From Demequina phytophila (lineage in GTDB: Bacteria > Actinomycetota > Actinomycetes > Actinomycetales > Demequinaceae): a stretch of DNA of 64,000 nt. Position numbers and translations under genes: made by a program. Of the stretch, positions 39,057 through 47,470 are shown piece by piece. Position 1 is the stretch's first letter; the number at the start of each line of letters is the position of its first letter. Where the stretch lies: the NCBI RefSeq assembly GCF_000971135.1, contig NZ_BBLW01000008.1, positions 152,844 through 216,843 of the forward strand, read 5' to 3'. The notes beneath the pieces are model-generated. The model was not told the DNA's origin. It did not search any database and saw only the letters and a list, made by a program, of their open reading frames with translations.

Positions 39057-40409
39057 ATGGCGAAGACGAAGATCAAGAACGGACCCAAGCAGGCCAAGCC
39101 CGCGAACGCGAAGAGAAATTACAAGGAGGGCCGCCGCAAGTGGGGCTCGATCAGGACGCTCCCGTCGGGGAACTTCCGCGCCGAGTACACGGGCCCTGAT
39201 CTCCGTCGCCACAAGGCTCCGCACACCTTCCAGTGGGAATCATCAGCTCAGCAGTGGCTCAAGAGCGAGAGGAAGCTGATCGAGAAGGGCAAATGGACCG
39301 CCCCTGACCAGCGCAAGGTCGCGACACAGCTCACGCTTCGCGAGTTCGGCGACGATTGGCTCGCGGCTGACGGGCGCGAGGAGTCCACCATCGACCTCTA
39401 CAGCACCCTGCTCGACAAGCACGTCTACCCCATGCTCGGCGCGAGGACACTGAAGTCGCTCGGCTATGTCGACGTCGAGGCCTGGCACGAGTGGGCGAGG
39501 AAGTCCGTGAGCCGACGGCCGAGAGAGCAGGCATACTCAGTGCTTCGCGCGATGCTGAACAAGGCCGTGAAGCGCGGTCTGATCAAGCGGAATCCGTGCA
39601 CGCTCGAGAACGTCATCCAGTCGAAGGCAGATAAGCCCGGCCTGATTCTCACGATCGAGCAGCTCGCCGACGTCGCCGAGGCGATGGGGTCCGCATGCGA
39701 TGTGGCGCGTGTGCGCGCTGACACCCGCGCGGCAGTCGCGGCTGCCCGCGCCGCAGGCGGCAGCGAGAAGGAGGCGCGGGCCGCACGGTACCGCGCGACG
39801 CAGCCGGCGCTCGTCGCCCATGGCATCGGAAGGCCCGAGTGGATCGCCCTAATCGCGCTCGGGTGCTACTGCGCTCTGCGCACGGCCGAACTCCAGGCCT
39901 TGCGCCGGTCCGATCTGGACCTCGAGCACGGCGTGCTGAGAGTCAACGTCGCGGCCCGCTTCAAGCGTGCAAACAAGAAGGCGGGCACGAAGGGCCACTG
40001 GACCGATCCCGGCGATCCCAAGGCCGCCAGCTTCCGAGAAGTCACAATCCCGCCACACATCCTTCCGCTGCTCCATGACCACGTCGAGCTCTTCGTCAAG
40101 CCAGAGTCCGACGCGCTGGTCTTCCAGGCCCAGAGAGCGAAGCACCTTTCCTCGACCACCTTCTTCCACGCGTGGAAAGCCGCTCTCAAGCGTGCGGGCG
40201 CACCTGACATCCCGTTCCACAACCTGCGCCACACGGGGGCGTCGCTCGCGTCGCAGTCCGGCGCGACGCTCGCCGAGGTCATGCACCGGCTCGGCCACCG
40301 GACGCCCCGCACCGCGCTCATCTACCAGCACTCAACAATGGCGCGCCAGCGGGACATCGCCGCTGAGATGTCGCGCCGCGCACTCGACGAGGACGGCGCG
40401 GCCGCGTAG
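39057..40409 (+). CDS. int: tyrosine-family site-specific integrase
   Basis: A 450-aa recombinase that should catalyse insertion and excision between the 56-bp att sites. A basic N-terminus (arm-binding) leads to a SAM-like core-binding domain at about 90-185 and the catalytic domain at about 195-440. Catalytic residues seen are Arg275 in CALRTAELQALRR, His388 and Arg391 in HNLRHTGASL, His414 in LGHRTPRT and Tyr423 in ALIYQHS. An Ala/Arg-rich helical insert lies at 216-253. AGGGCAGG precedes the ATG. Position next to attL is typical. Confidence 0.94.
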   Translation: MAKTKIKNGPKQAKPANAKRNYKEGRRKWGSIRTLPSGNFRAEYTGPDLRRHKAPHTFQWESSAQQWLKSERKLIEKGKWTAPDQRKVATQLTLREFGDDWLAADGREESTIDLYSTLLDKHVYPMLGARTLKSLGYVDVEAWHEWARKSVSRRPREQAYSVLRAMLNKAVKRGLIKRNPCTLENVIQSKADKPGLILTIEQLADVAEAMGSACDVARVRADTRAAVAAARAAGGSEKEARAARYRATQPALVAHGIGRPEWIALIALGCYCALRTAELQALRRSDLDLEHGVLRVNVAARFKRANKKAGTKGHWTDPGDPKAASFREVTIPPHILPLLHDHVELFVKPESDALVFQAQRAKHLSSTTFFHAWKAALKRAGAPDIPFHNLRHTGASLASQSGATLAEVMHRLGHRTPRTALIYQHSTMARQRDIAAEMSRRALDEDGAAA

Positions 40410-40707
40410 CACACAGCACACAGCGTCCTACTGCCGGGAGCCCCCACGAACGCGGCACCGTCGGGGGCTATCGCAACGCACGGAAACGCTCACAGGCACC
40501 GGGTGCCGCCCGCACATGCACGCCCCGCGAGTGCCGCGAAACGATCTCGAACAGCCGACCCGGAGTCTCAAGCCAGACCCCGAGGAGCCGCAAACTACCG
40601 CAAAACGGGACATGCCGGGCTGCAGGGTTACGCCCGTAGCGAAGAATGGAGTACACTACCACACTTTCGGCGAGACTTCCAGTACGATTTGGTGCAAAGT
40701 AGCGGCC
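40410..40707. other. gap between integrase and excisionase-like gene
   Basis: About 300 bp without a convincing gene. The last ~70 bp (from about 40640) is AT-richer, with GAGTACACTACCAC and AGTACGATTTGG, and probably contains the promoter of the HTH gene. Nothing else is recognised. Confidence 0.4.
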
Positions 40708-40938
40708 ATGGACAACATCTCCCCGCTCCCCGCTCGCCGCGATCTCGCCGACACCCACCTGGCTCCGACGCTCACGATCGAAGACGTGAAGTGCCGTCTG
40801 AGACTGAGCAAGCGCAAGATCTACGACATGGTCCGCGATGGGGACCTCCAGGCCTACAGAATCAAGAATGTCCGCGGCCTGAGGTTCAAGCTCGAGGACG
40901 TCGACGCGCAACTGGTGCCGATTCGAGCCGCTGCATAG
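40708..40938 (+). CDS. excisionase-like helix-turn-helix protein
   Basis: A 76-aa DNA-binding protein. TLTIEDVKCRLRLSKRKIYD followed by MVRDGDLQAYRI is the MerR-like winged HTH of the excisionase/HTH_17 family. The C-terminus FKLEDVDAQL is the usual wing and helix. It sits 300 bp after the integrase on the same strand, where Xis is expected, and may direct excision or repress the integrase. Confidence 0.75.
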   Translation: MDNISPLPARRDLADTHLAPTLTIEDVKCRLRLSKRKIYDMVRDGDLQAYRIKNVRGLRFKLEDVDAQLVPIRAAA

Positions 40939-40956
40939 CGGTCTATCGAGCCAGGC

Positions 40957-41313
40957 GTGAACGAGATCGGCGTCTCCGCGCTGATCGACCCATCCTCATT
41001 GACAATCTCGAATGGAACTTCCTTGACCTCCATCCGCACCTCTCACGGAGAGTTCACGGGCCGTACCGCTGCGACCATCATCCGGCGCGAGTACGGCGCG
41101 AAGGCCTTTGTGCTCCGCTCCGCACCCAACGATCCGTACGCCGGCACGATCGTCGAGCCCGCTGGCGAACTTGGCGTCGTCTCCCCGCTCGCCCGCCTAG
41201 TGTCGATCGACGGCGAATGGGGCACTTCGGCGATCAGTGCGTATGCCTACTTGCTCCAATGCCGCGCAGAGCTGCGCCGGAAATCCGACCAGCGGCTCCG
41301 CGGCCACGAGTAG
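40957..41313 (+). CDS. hypothetical protein (118 aa)
   Basis: An open frame from a GTG 18 bp after the HTH gene. No family is recognised. It contains TGRTAATIIRREYGAKAFVL and a DPYAGTIVEP segment. An internal ATG does not lie in frame, so the start is uncertain. It is possibly a real small cargo gene cotranscribed with the excisionase-like gene. Confidence 0.4.
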   Translation: MNEIGVSALIDPSSLTISNGTSLTSIRTSHGEFTGRTAATIIRREYGAKAFVLRSAPNDPYAGTIVEPAGELGVVSPLARLVSIDGEWGTSAISAYAYLLQCRAELRRKSDQRLRGHE

Positions 41314-41916
41314 GCCCGTCGAACGGGCGTTGACCGCATGCGACAACGCCGGAGGTGTCGGCTTCCGATGTCGGAGCCGATGCCGCCTCGACATCGGGCC
41401 CTACCAGTAGCGAACCTCAACCGGCACGTCGCAGCGGCACCCCAAGAGCCCCTGCACCACCAGGCGGAACGGGCCGAAAACGACGAGTCCAGTTCGACAA
41501 ACTCGAACGATCGAAACCCGCCTTAGGAGATCATTTTACCTGGTATTTGGCTAGTTTTGATCCACTTTGGTCGTCTGTGGTTGTCCGCGGTCGTTGGACT
41601 CGGCCGCGCTTAGCTCTCCACGTTTGGCCGTTGTTGTCTCTGGTTGTTCGCGAGCTCGTGTGGATGGAGGTGTGGATGGCACCCGAGCCTCCACGCGGCC
41701 GATGCATCGTCCAGGACGCCAGCCGGGCATCTTCGTGCACGCGCGGGGACACCGGCGTCCGGCACGACTGCCACGCCATGCGACGCAGCGCGGAGACCCA
41801 AGCACCGTCAGTTTGGGGAGCCCAGGTTGTGCCAGCACACGCGGAGACACCCGCGTACAGCGCGTGGCGGTTCGAGTAGGGTCTACGGCCACCGGCGACG
41901 CCAGGCAGGGCACCTG
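41314..41916. other. gene-poor stretch with imperfect repeats
   Basis: No convincing gene in ~600 bp. Two related segments, TTTGGTCGTCTGTGGTTGTC at about 41566 and TTTGGCCGTTGTTGTCTCTG at about 41623, both continue into a GGTTGTYCGCG-like tail. A GATCATTTTACCTGGTATTT sequence lies at 41530. It looks like debris of older insertions; a remnant recombination site is possible. Confidence 0.4.
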
Positions 41917-42187
41917 GGATCGATGGGGCGAGTGGTCTCGAGCGTAGACAACGCCCCGATCGAGTCGTTCTGGTCGACCATGCCGCGCGAACTGCTCAAC
42001 CGCCACGACTGGAACTCCCGCACCGAGCTCGCATCCGCGATGTTCGAATGGATCGAGGGCATCTACAACCCTCGCCACCGCCACACCTCGCTCGGCCACC
42101 TCAGCCCCGTCGAGTACGAAGCCCTTCACACCCGTGCCGCCATCGCGGCATGATCAACACACCACCCGTGTCCACGAGACCGGGTCA
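41917..42187 (+). pseudogene. IS3-family transposase remnant and right terminus
   Basis: The frame at 41917-42153 encodes only the C-terminal end of an IS3 OrfB-type DDE transposase: VDNAPIESFWSTMPRELLNR, then FEWIEGIYNPRHRHTSLGHL and SPVEYEALH. The catalytic Glu region (APIESF) is present, but both upstream Asp blocks are missing. The IS end appears to be at 42187, with terminal GAGACCGGGTCA (TGACCCGGTCTC on the other strand). It truncates the mini-effector paralogue on the minus strand. Confidence 0.75.
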
Positions 42188-42945
42188 GGCTCCCGACAGC
42201 GTTGTGCATGGTGGCGATGTAGTCCCCGGGCGGCGGTCCGCGCTCCTCCGTGTCGCTAGCGACCGCTACCGCGCGTGAGTGATTGTCGTAGGTGTAGGAG
42301 ACGACAAGCGAACCGGCGACGGAGACCGTCGGTGATGCGTGGTCGAGCGCGCCCAGCCAGGCGCCGATGACGGCCAGCAGCAGCGCAACTAGGTGTACCG
42401 GGCCAGCACGTTGGTAGCACCGCTCGGGTTGTGAAGAGGAGAACCTCCGGGCTTAGTGGAGATGTCTGACGTCTGCACAACCCGGAGGTTCTCGTGTCCC
42501 ACGCTAATGCCCGTCTGACCGTGCACGGCCGGCGTCTGATCGTCCAACGCCACCGCCAGGGCTGGGCTCAAGCCCACATCGCCGCCGCGATGGGCGTATC
42601 CCGCAAATGCGTCCACACGTGGATCGCACGGTTCGAAGCCGAAGGCGATGACGGCCTGGTCGATCGCAGCAGCAGGCCACACCACTGCCGCACCCGGACC
42701 AGTAGTGATGTCGAAGCCGCGGTCCTCGAGCACCGGCGCACCACCCGCCAGGGCCGCGATGGTGTCGCAGCGGACTTGGGTCTTGCTCCCCGTACGGTGT
42801 CGCGCATCCTGGCCCGCCACCACGTGCCACACATCTCCGCGCTCGACCCGATGACGGGCGAGGTCATCCGTGCGTCGAAGGTGTCAACGGCGCTCGAATT
42901 CTGACCCCTTTTCGTCGTTTGAAAGTTGACCCCTCGGGGTTGTTG

Positions 42946-43731
42946 TTATTGGTTGCCGCCGCTGGTGGGCGGGGTCTGTAGCAGCTCGCGTCGGGCCCTT
43001 GTCCGGTAGGAGTCGCCGGCCAGTTGGAGTACCTCGGCGTGGTGGACCAGGCGGTCGATCATCGCGGCCGCGACGATGTCATCGGCGAAGATCTCGCCCC
43101 ACCGGCCAAAGGGCATGTTCGACGTGATCAGGATCGAGCCTTGCTCGTAGCGGGCCGCGATGAGCTGGAAGAACAGGTTCGCGGTGTCGGCGTCGAAGGG
43201 CAGGTAGCCGACCTCGTCGACGATCAGCAGTCGGTAGCGCTTGAGCCTTCGTAGTTCGTGCTCGAGCCGTCCGGCCTGGTGCGCGCCCTGGAGTCGTGCC
43301 GCCCAGCCGGTGGCGGTGTCGAACGCGACCGGATAGCCCGCGTGACAGGCCTTGATGCCCAACGCGATGGCCAGGTGGGTCTTGCCGACCCCGGGCGGGC
43401 CCAGCAGGATCACGTTCTCGGCCTTCGGGATCCACGTCGTGGTCGCCAAGTGGGCGAGCACGTCACGGCGAAGCGCGGGCTGGTGGTCGACGTTGAAGTC
43501 CTCCAGTGTCTTCACCGCAGGGAAGTGCGCGCCCGCGACCCTCAGCGCAGTGCCGTTGGCTTCCCGGTCCGCGACCTGACGTTGCAGGACCGCTGCGAGG
43601 TACTCCTCATGCGACCAGCCCTCCTCCCGTGCCAGGGACGCCAGCTGGTCCCACACGCGTGCGATCGTGGGCGTCTTCAATGCGCGTGCCAGGTAGTCCA
43701 GCGTCGCCGCAGTGTCGGTGGTGGCCCCCAT
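42946..43731 (-). CDS. istB: IS21 helper ATPase IstB
   Basis: A 261-aa AAA+ protein related to DnaC/DnaA that assists IstA in target selection. The Walker A motif is LLGPPGVGKTHLAIALG and Walker B is LLIVDEVGYLPFD; the sensor region NMPFGRWGEIF follows. The ATG shares one base with the istA stop (TGATG). Confidence 0.95.
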   Translation of the reverse strand: MGATTDTAATLDYLARALKTPTIARVWDQLASLAREEGWSHEEYLAAVLQRQVADREANGTALRVAGAHFPAVKTLEDFNVDHQPALRRDVLAHLATTTWIPKAENVILLGPPGVGKTHLAIALGIKACHAGYPVAFDTATGWAARLQGAHQAGRLEHELRRLKRYRLLIVDEVGYLPFDADTANLFFQLIAARYEQGSILITSNMPFGRWGEIFADDIVAAAMIDRLVHHAEVLQLAGDSYRTRARRELLQTPPTSGGNQ

Positions 43732-44978
43732 CAGGCGGCGTCCTTCCCGGTGTCGAAGCCGATGCCGAACAACGTGTCGTAGTCGGCGATGTCACGCACC
43801 ATCGTCGGCCGCTGGCCAGCCGCGGCGGCGGCGCGTTCACGCTCGCGCTTCGCGTCCGAGAACTGCCGGCGCAGCCCCTTGGCGATCTCGACGTGTGCAG
43901 GGTCGGTGATCACGGCCGCGGACGCCCACGCGCGGGCATGGTCGGCCACGACCGTGCCGTCGCACACCACGACCACCCGGGACAAGGTCGCGGTGACGTC
44001 GACCAGCCGGCCGATGAAGCGCGGGTCGACGGAGTAGTCGTTGCGGTCGATCCGCACGTAGTAGTCCCGGCTGAGCCGCACCCGGGTGGTCAAGCCCGTC
44101 GCTGGTGGATGCGGTGGCAGCACCGTCATCGCGGCCAGATCCTCACCCAGCACATCGACGGGTCGCCCGCCCAGCGACCGGATCGTGCGCGCGTTGGCGC
44201 GCGGCAGCCAGTCCGCCATCTGCATGTTGAAGTCCGTCGGCGATGAGAACTGCCGTCCTGGCAGGAACGATGTCTCGAAGTACTGGTTGTTGCGTTCCGT
44301 CATGCCCTTGAACTTCGGATCGCGTGGCGGGGCGAGCACCACCCTGGTCGCCAAGGTGCCGGCGAACGCGGCGGCCAGCGCGGTGACCTTGCCCTTGCCA
44401 CCGATCGCGGCCTCACGGTCCCACACCAGCGTCTTCGACACCGCGCCGACCTGGCTGATCAGCTGCCACATCCCCGCGACCAGGTCGCCGCCCTGACGGG
44501 AGGGCAGCATCACCGCGCTTAGGTACCGCGAGAACGTCAACGTCATCACCAGCACCGGCAGCATCGCGGCCTGCCCGAAGCCCACCGGGATCCTCGGGGC
44601 CGGGAACCACAGGTCCATCTGTGCGGCCTCACCCGCCTGGTGGACGATCCGGTCCGCAGGATCCACGCCGGCGTACTCGGGCCGGATCAGCCGGACCCGG
44701 TCCTTCAGGATCGTCATCGAGTGCTCCCAGCCGATGCGCTCCGCGATGACTGTCGCGGGCATCCGCGCATCCACGCGCAGCAGCTTGCGGATCTCGGGCT
44801 CGACGGCGTCGACCAGAGACCCCTTCGACGGCCGTCGATACACCGGCGGACCGTCCGACGCCAACGCCGACCTCACCGTGTTCCGCGCCACCCCGAGCTG
44901 TCGAGCGATCGCCTTGATCGCCATCCCCTCGGCCCTATGCAAACGGCGGATCTCCGCCCAGTCCTCCACTGAAATCAC
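43731..44978 (-). CDS. istA: IS21 transposase IstA
   Basis: A 415-aa transposase. The N-terminal HTH (MAIKAIARQLGVARNTVRSA) is followed by a DDE core: first Asp in AAQMDLWFP, second in TLVWDREAAIGG, Glu in MTERNNQYFETSF. The length is at the short end of the IS21 range but no domain is missing. No frameshift is seen. Confidence 0.94.
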   Translation of the reverse strand: MISVEDWAEIRRLHRAEGMAIKAIARQLGVARNTVRSALASDGPPVYRRPSKGSLVDAVEPEIRKLLRVDARMPATVIAERIGWEHSMTILKDRVRLIRPEYAGVDPADRIVHQAGEAAQMDLWFPAPRIPVGFGQAAMLPVLVMTLTFSRYLSAVMLPSRQGGDLVAGMWQLISQVGAVSKTLVWDREAAIGGKGKVTALAAAFAGTLATRVVLAPPRDPKFKGMTERNNQYFETSFLPGRQFSSPTDFNMQMADWLPRANARTIRSLGGRPVDVLGEDLAAMTVLPPHPPATGLTTRVRLSRDYYVRIDRNDYSVDPRFIGRLVDVTATLSRVVVVCDGTVVADHARAWASAAVITDPAHVEIAKGLRRQFSDAKRERERAAAAAGQRPTMVRDIADYDTLFGIGFDTGKDAA

Positions 44979-45649
44979 CCTCCAAGAGTGTCGGAGGGGT
45001 CAACATTCACCCGTCGCCACGGGGTCAGTATTCACACGGCGTCGACAGAAGGCCACGGCGGTGAGATACGAGCGGGATCGTCCAGGCGAGCTGGTCCACA
45101 TGGACGTCAAGAAGCTCGGCCGCATCCCCGACGGCGGCGGCTGGCGTGGACGCGGCGAAACGGTCACGAACCATCAGTCCAGGACCGACAAGCACGCCAA
45201 GGTCGGCTATGACTACATCCACTCCGTCGTCGACGACCACTCCAGGCTTGCCTACTCCGAGGTCCTGGCCGACGAGAAGGGCACGACCTGTGCGGCGTTC
45301 TTCGAGCGCGCCATCGACTACTTCGCCGCGCACGGCATCGACCGGATCGAACGGCTGATGACGGACAACGCGTGGGCCTACCGATGGTCGCTGCGCGAGG
45401 TGTGCGCCACCCACGGCATCGTCCAGAAGTTCATCCGACCACACTGCCCGTGGCAGAACGGCAAGGCCGAACGCTACAACCGCACGCTCGCGACCGAGTG
45501 GGCCTACCGGCAGGCATACACCTCGAACGACGAACGCACCGAGGCTCTGGCACCCTGGAACGAGCACTACAACACCCGACGCCGGCATCAAGCCCTCGCA
45601 GGACTCCCACCCATCAGCCGACTGCGACCAACCTGATGGCCGGGTACAA

Positions 45650-45994
45650 CTAGGCGAGCCACGGATCAACCCTCCGCAATGCAGGGCCGAGCCACTCGCG
45701 CAGCAAGGATCCCGGCTGGTTCGGGTCGGGAATCATCTCAACCCCGCTGACGGCGATGAGCCCCCGCACGTCTTCCGGACCACTCTCGTACTCACGCTCC
45801 AGCCAGTCGAGAATCGAGCGGCATATGTCGCGCTCCGACTCAACATGCTCAGCCAGCCAGCGCACCACGTCAGCAAGGACGAGGTGGGGCAGTAGTTCGC
45901 CCTCGTTGTCCTCCAGCGACTCATCGACTAGTGGCGCGAGCTCTATGTAGTCAGCGATGAGCCTGTTGATCGTGGCTTCGGTGCTGGCGCTCAT
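45650..45994 (-). CDS. acidic small protein, putative immunity protein of the mini-effector
   Basis: A 114-aa cytoplasmic protein, strongly acidic in its first two thirds (DESLEDNEGELLPHLVLADV, then WLAEHVESERDICRSILDWL). The pattern resembles small DUF7674-like proteins near polymorphic toxins; I state that from memory. The start overlaps the mini-effector stop as ATGA. The TAG stop lies in the ACTAGG target duplication and survived the IS481 insertion. The order effector then immunity is inferred from position. Confidence 0.65.
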   Translation of the reverse strand: MSASTEATINRLIADYIELAPLVDESLEDNEGELLPHLVLADVVRWLAEHVESERDICRSILDWLEREYESGPEDVRGLIAVSGVEMIPDPNQPGSLLREWLGPALRRVDPWLA

Positions 45995-46689
45995 GGCATG
46001 CTGCCTCGAAGGACGAGGGAGAGTTCATCAGCGAGACTCTGCGCGACGAGCCGGTCGTAGTAGGCCGCATCAGGGTTGCGTCGCAGCCAGTTGTTCAGCC
46101 CCTGGACAGTCTCTTGACCCTTGATCGTGTGCATGCGGCCACCAGTCGGGACACCCGTGGCGATCTCGTTTCGGATCGCATCCATCGTCGTGCCGTTCCC
46201 GACTCGGTTCGGATTCGTTGTGCCCTTGTAGAGGTTGTTGACGAGGTTCTGGAGCTTGGTGCTTCCTACCTGTGGTGTGGGAAGGATGTCATCAACGGTC
46301 TTTGCGGCAACACCCGTCCGCTGAAACTCGGAACGATCCCCACCACCGTCCTCGACTGGGCGACCCGTCGTAGTCATGGGCTTGCTGCCCTGCGCGACCG
46401 CGCCCGGGTAGCCATAGATGGTGGTCGGAACGTGTGCCGATTCGTCTAGGCGCACCTCAGCGCCGTGCGACCAACGGACGACGGCGTCGTAGGTGAAGTT
46501 GCGTGCCAGCGACGCGGGCGGGCCTCGCTCTGCGGCAGCATCGGCTGTCACCGAAGACATGTGGGTGCCGTCGTAGGTGTAGACCAGGCCGTGAGCAACT
46601 GGCGACGCGGCCACTGATACACCTGTCGGCACCGCCAAGGAGAGCAGCAGGGAGGTGAGACACATCGCGACAACTCGGAGCAGCGCCAT
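45991..46689 (-). CDS. secreted mini-effector with YD-like motif and toxin-like C-terminus
   Basis: 232 aa. A Sec signal peptide (MALLRVVAMCLTSLLLSLAV) is followed by LVYTYDGTHMSSV and NFTYDAVVRW, which look like one or two RHS YD motifs. The C-terminal ~105 residues (KTVDDILPTPQVGSTKLQNL, NNLYKGTTNPNRVGNGTTMD, GGRMHTIKGQETVQGLNNWL, VAQSLADELSLVLRG) match a module I remember from C-termini of actinobacterial RHS proteins, but no catalytic signature is certain. The ATG shares a base with the upstream stop (TGATG). It looks like a shell-less toxin delivered by Sec. Confidence 0.65.
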   Translation of the reverse strand: MALLRVVAMCLTSLLLSLAVPTGVSVAASPVAHGLVYTYDGTHMSSVTADAAAERGPPASLARNFTYDAVVRWSHGAEVRLDESAHVPTTIYGYPGAVAQGSKPMTTTGRPVEDGGGDRSEFQRTGVAAKTVDDILPTPQVGSTKLQNLVNNLYKGTTNPNRVGNGTTMDAIRNEIATGVPTGGRMHTIKGQETVQGLNNWLRRNPDAAYYDRLVAQSLADELSLVLRGSMP

Positions 46690-47192
46690 CACGTGTCACC
46701 GCCCGAGTCGTCCGCCAGGCCGTGCGAATGCGCCCGCAGTCTCAGAAGCTCGTCGTCGCTTATGGGTGCGAGCGCACGGTCGGGGTCAAGCGGGCAATCA
46801 AAGCGGCCATCGTCAGTCATCCAGGCGAGCACGCCGCCAGCCATGCATTCAGGGTCAAAGAGTCCGGGCGGGTCGCAGAAGGGAACTCCCTCAGCGCCTA
46901 TCCAAGCTACTCGACAGCCACCGCGAATTAGCGCGTCAAGTGTGCGATTGACGGCGGCTTGAAATTCGAATCCGGTAGGCCAGATGACGATCGGCACTTC
47001 CCACCCATGGACGCGCCAATGGTCACCGTGAAGGTCAAAGGCCTCCGCCTCTGGATGGGCCAACCATGCGTCAGCGGGGAAGCTGACGTCTCGCCATTCA
47101 CTAGGTGCGGTCAACCCATAGGCGATGAGCCCTGGCTTCTCGTCACCTGCGACGAAGATCGTTAGCGCGTCTCGAGCGAACGGCGTGGTCAC
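46689..47192 (-). CDS. putative immunity protein of the RHS toxin
   Basis: A 167-aa soluble acidic protein with no recognised family. It contains GGCRVAWIGAEGVPFCDPPG and LFDPECMAGGVLAWMTDDGR, and ends in a His/Asp-rich tail. I chose the GTG at 47190-47192 because it overlaps the RHS stop as GTGA; another GTG four codons upstream is possible. Position immediately after the toxin module is where the cognate immunity gene lies in RHS systems. The role is inferred from position only. Confidence 0.65.
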   Translation of the reverse strand: MTTPFARDALTIFVAGDEKPGLIAYGLTAPSEWRDVSFPADAWLAHPEAEAFDLHGDHWRVHGWEVPIVIWPTGFEFQAAVNRTLDALIRGGCRVAWIGAEGVPFCDPPGLFDPECMAGGVLAWMTDDGRFDCPLDPDRALAPISDDELLRLRAHSHGLADDSGGDT

Positions 47193-47470
47193 GGCACGCC
47201 CCACATCTTGAGCTGGTTCCCCGACGGGACGAACGACGATGCGAGCTGACCTTGGAATGGGCCCTCCTTGTAGACGAACAGCGCAACCTGATTGCCATCG
47301 ATGTCGCCGAGGAATCCACGTACGCGCGTTCCACCGAGGGTGTGATCGAAGGTGGCGGCGGGCCGCTCGAGGATCGGCACGAATGCCCGCTCAATGACGC
47401 CGGGGCTGTTCTTTCCCGACCATGCCGGCAAGACACCCGCCTTGGTCAGGTTTTTGGTCCCATGCTGAAG
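47189..47470 (-). other. RHS C-terminal variable toxin domain
   Basis: The last 93 codons, after the linker GLGKTALTPGR. A His near the start (LQHG), a beta-rich centre (TRVRGFLGDIDGNQVALFVY) and SSFVPSGNQLKMW at the end resemble colicin D/CdiA-type nuclease layouts. The DNA here and in the next two genes is less GC-rich than the shell, consistent with tip exchange. Confidence 0.45.

Larger units (their letters stand above)
42882..45047 (-). mobile_element. IS21-family insertion sequence
   Basis: 2166 bp long. Ends are TGTCAACGGCGCTCGAATTC (left) and TGTCGACGCCGTGTGAATAC (right, reverse complement). Each end carries two TGACCCC-type subterminal repeats, as usual for IS21. A 5-bp target duplication GAAGG lies at 42877-42881 and 45048-45052. 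istA and istB are both intact, so it may be active. Confidence 0.92.
42494..45636 (+). pseudogene. IS481 transposase, split by IS21
   Basis: The 5' part (42494-42881) encodes an HTH region (MSHANARLTVHGRRLIVQRH, MGVSRKCVHTWIARFEAEGD). The 3' part (45053-45636) encodes the DDE core (ELVHMDVKKLGRIPDGGG, HSVVDDHSRLAYSEV, RLMTDNAWAYR, CPWQNGKAERYNRTL). Deleting 42882-45052 joins them in frame as IRASKATAVRYERDRPGE and gives a 323-aa protein, so the gene was intact before IS21 arrived. It is now inactive. Confidence 0.9.
42394..45648 (+). mobile_element. IS481-family insertion sequence, interrupted by IS21
   Basis: Imperfect terminal inverted repeats TGTACCGGGCCAGCACGTTG (left) and TGTACCCGGCCATCAGGTTG (right, reverse complement). 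A 6-bp target duplication ACTAGG lies at 42388-42393 and 45649-45654. Without the IS21 insert and its duplication the element is 1084 bp, normal for IS481. Confidence 0.9.
42188..45662 (-). pseudogene. second secreted mini-effector gene, split by IS481 and cut by IS3
   Basis: Joining 45649-45662 to the sequence left of 42388 restores a frame from GTG at 45660-45662: MARLVALLLAVIGAWLGALD (signal peptide), then VSVAGSLVVSYTYDNHSRAV and SDTEERGPPPGDYIATMHNA. It resembles the N-terminus of the intact gene at 45991-46689 (signal peptide, VYTYD, ERGPP). The start overlaps the stop of the 114-aa gene. IS481 separates the first five codons from the rest, and the IS3 end at 42187 removed everything after about 70 codons, including any toxin domain. 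Confidence 0.7.

Noticed and set aside
44734..45054. Upstream part of the plus-strand frame that ends as the IS481 transposase C-terminus
   Set aside because: This part lies inside IS21, antisense to istA. Only 45053 onward belongs to IS481.
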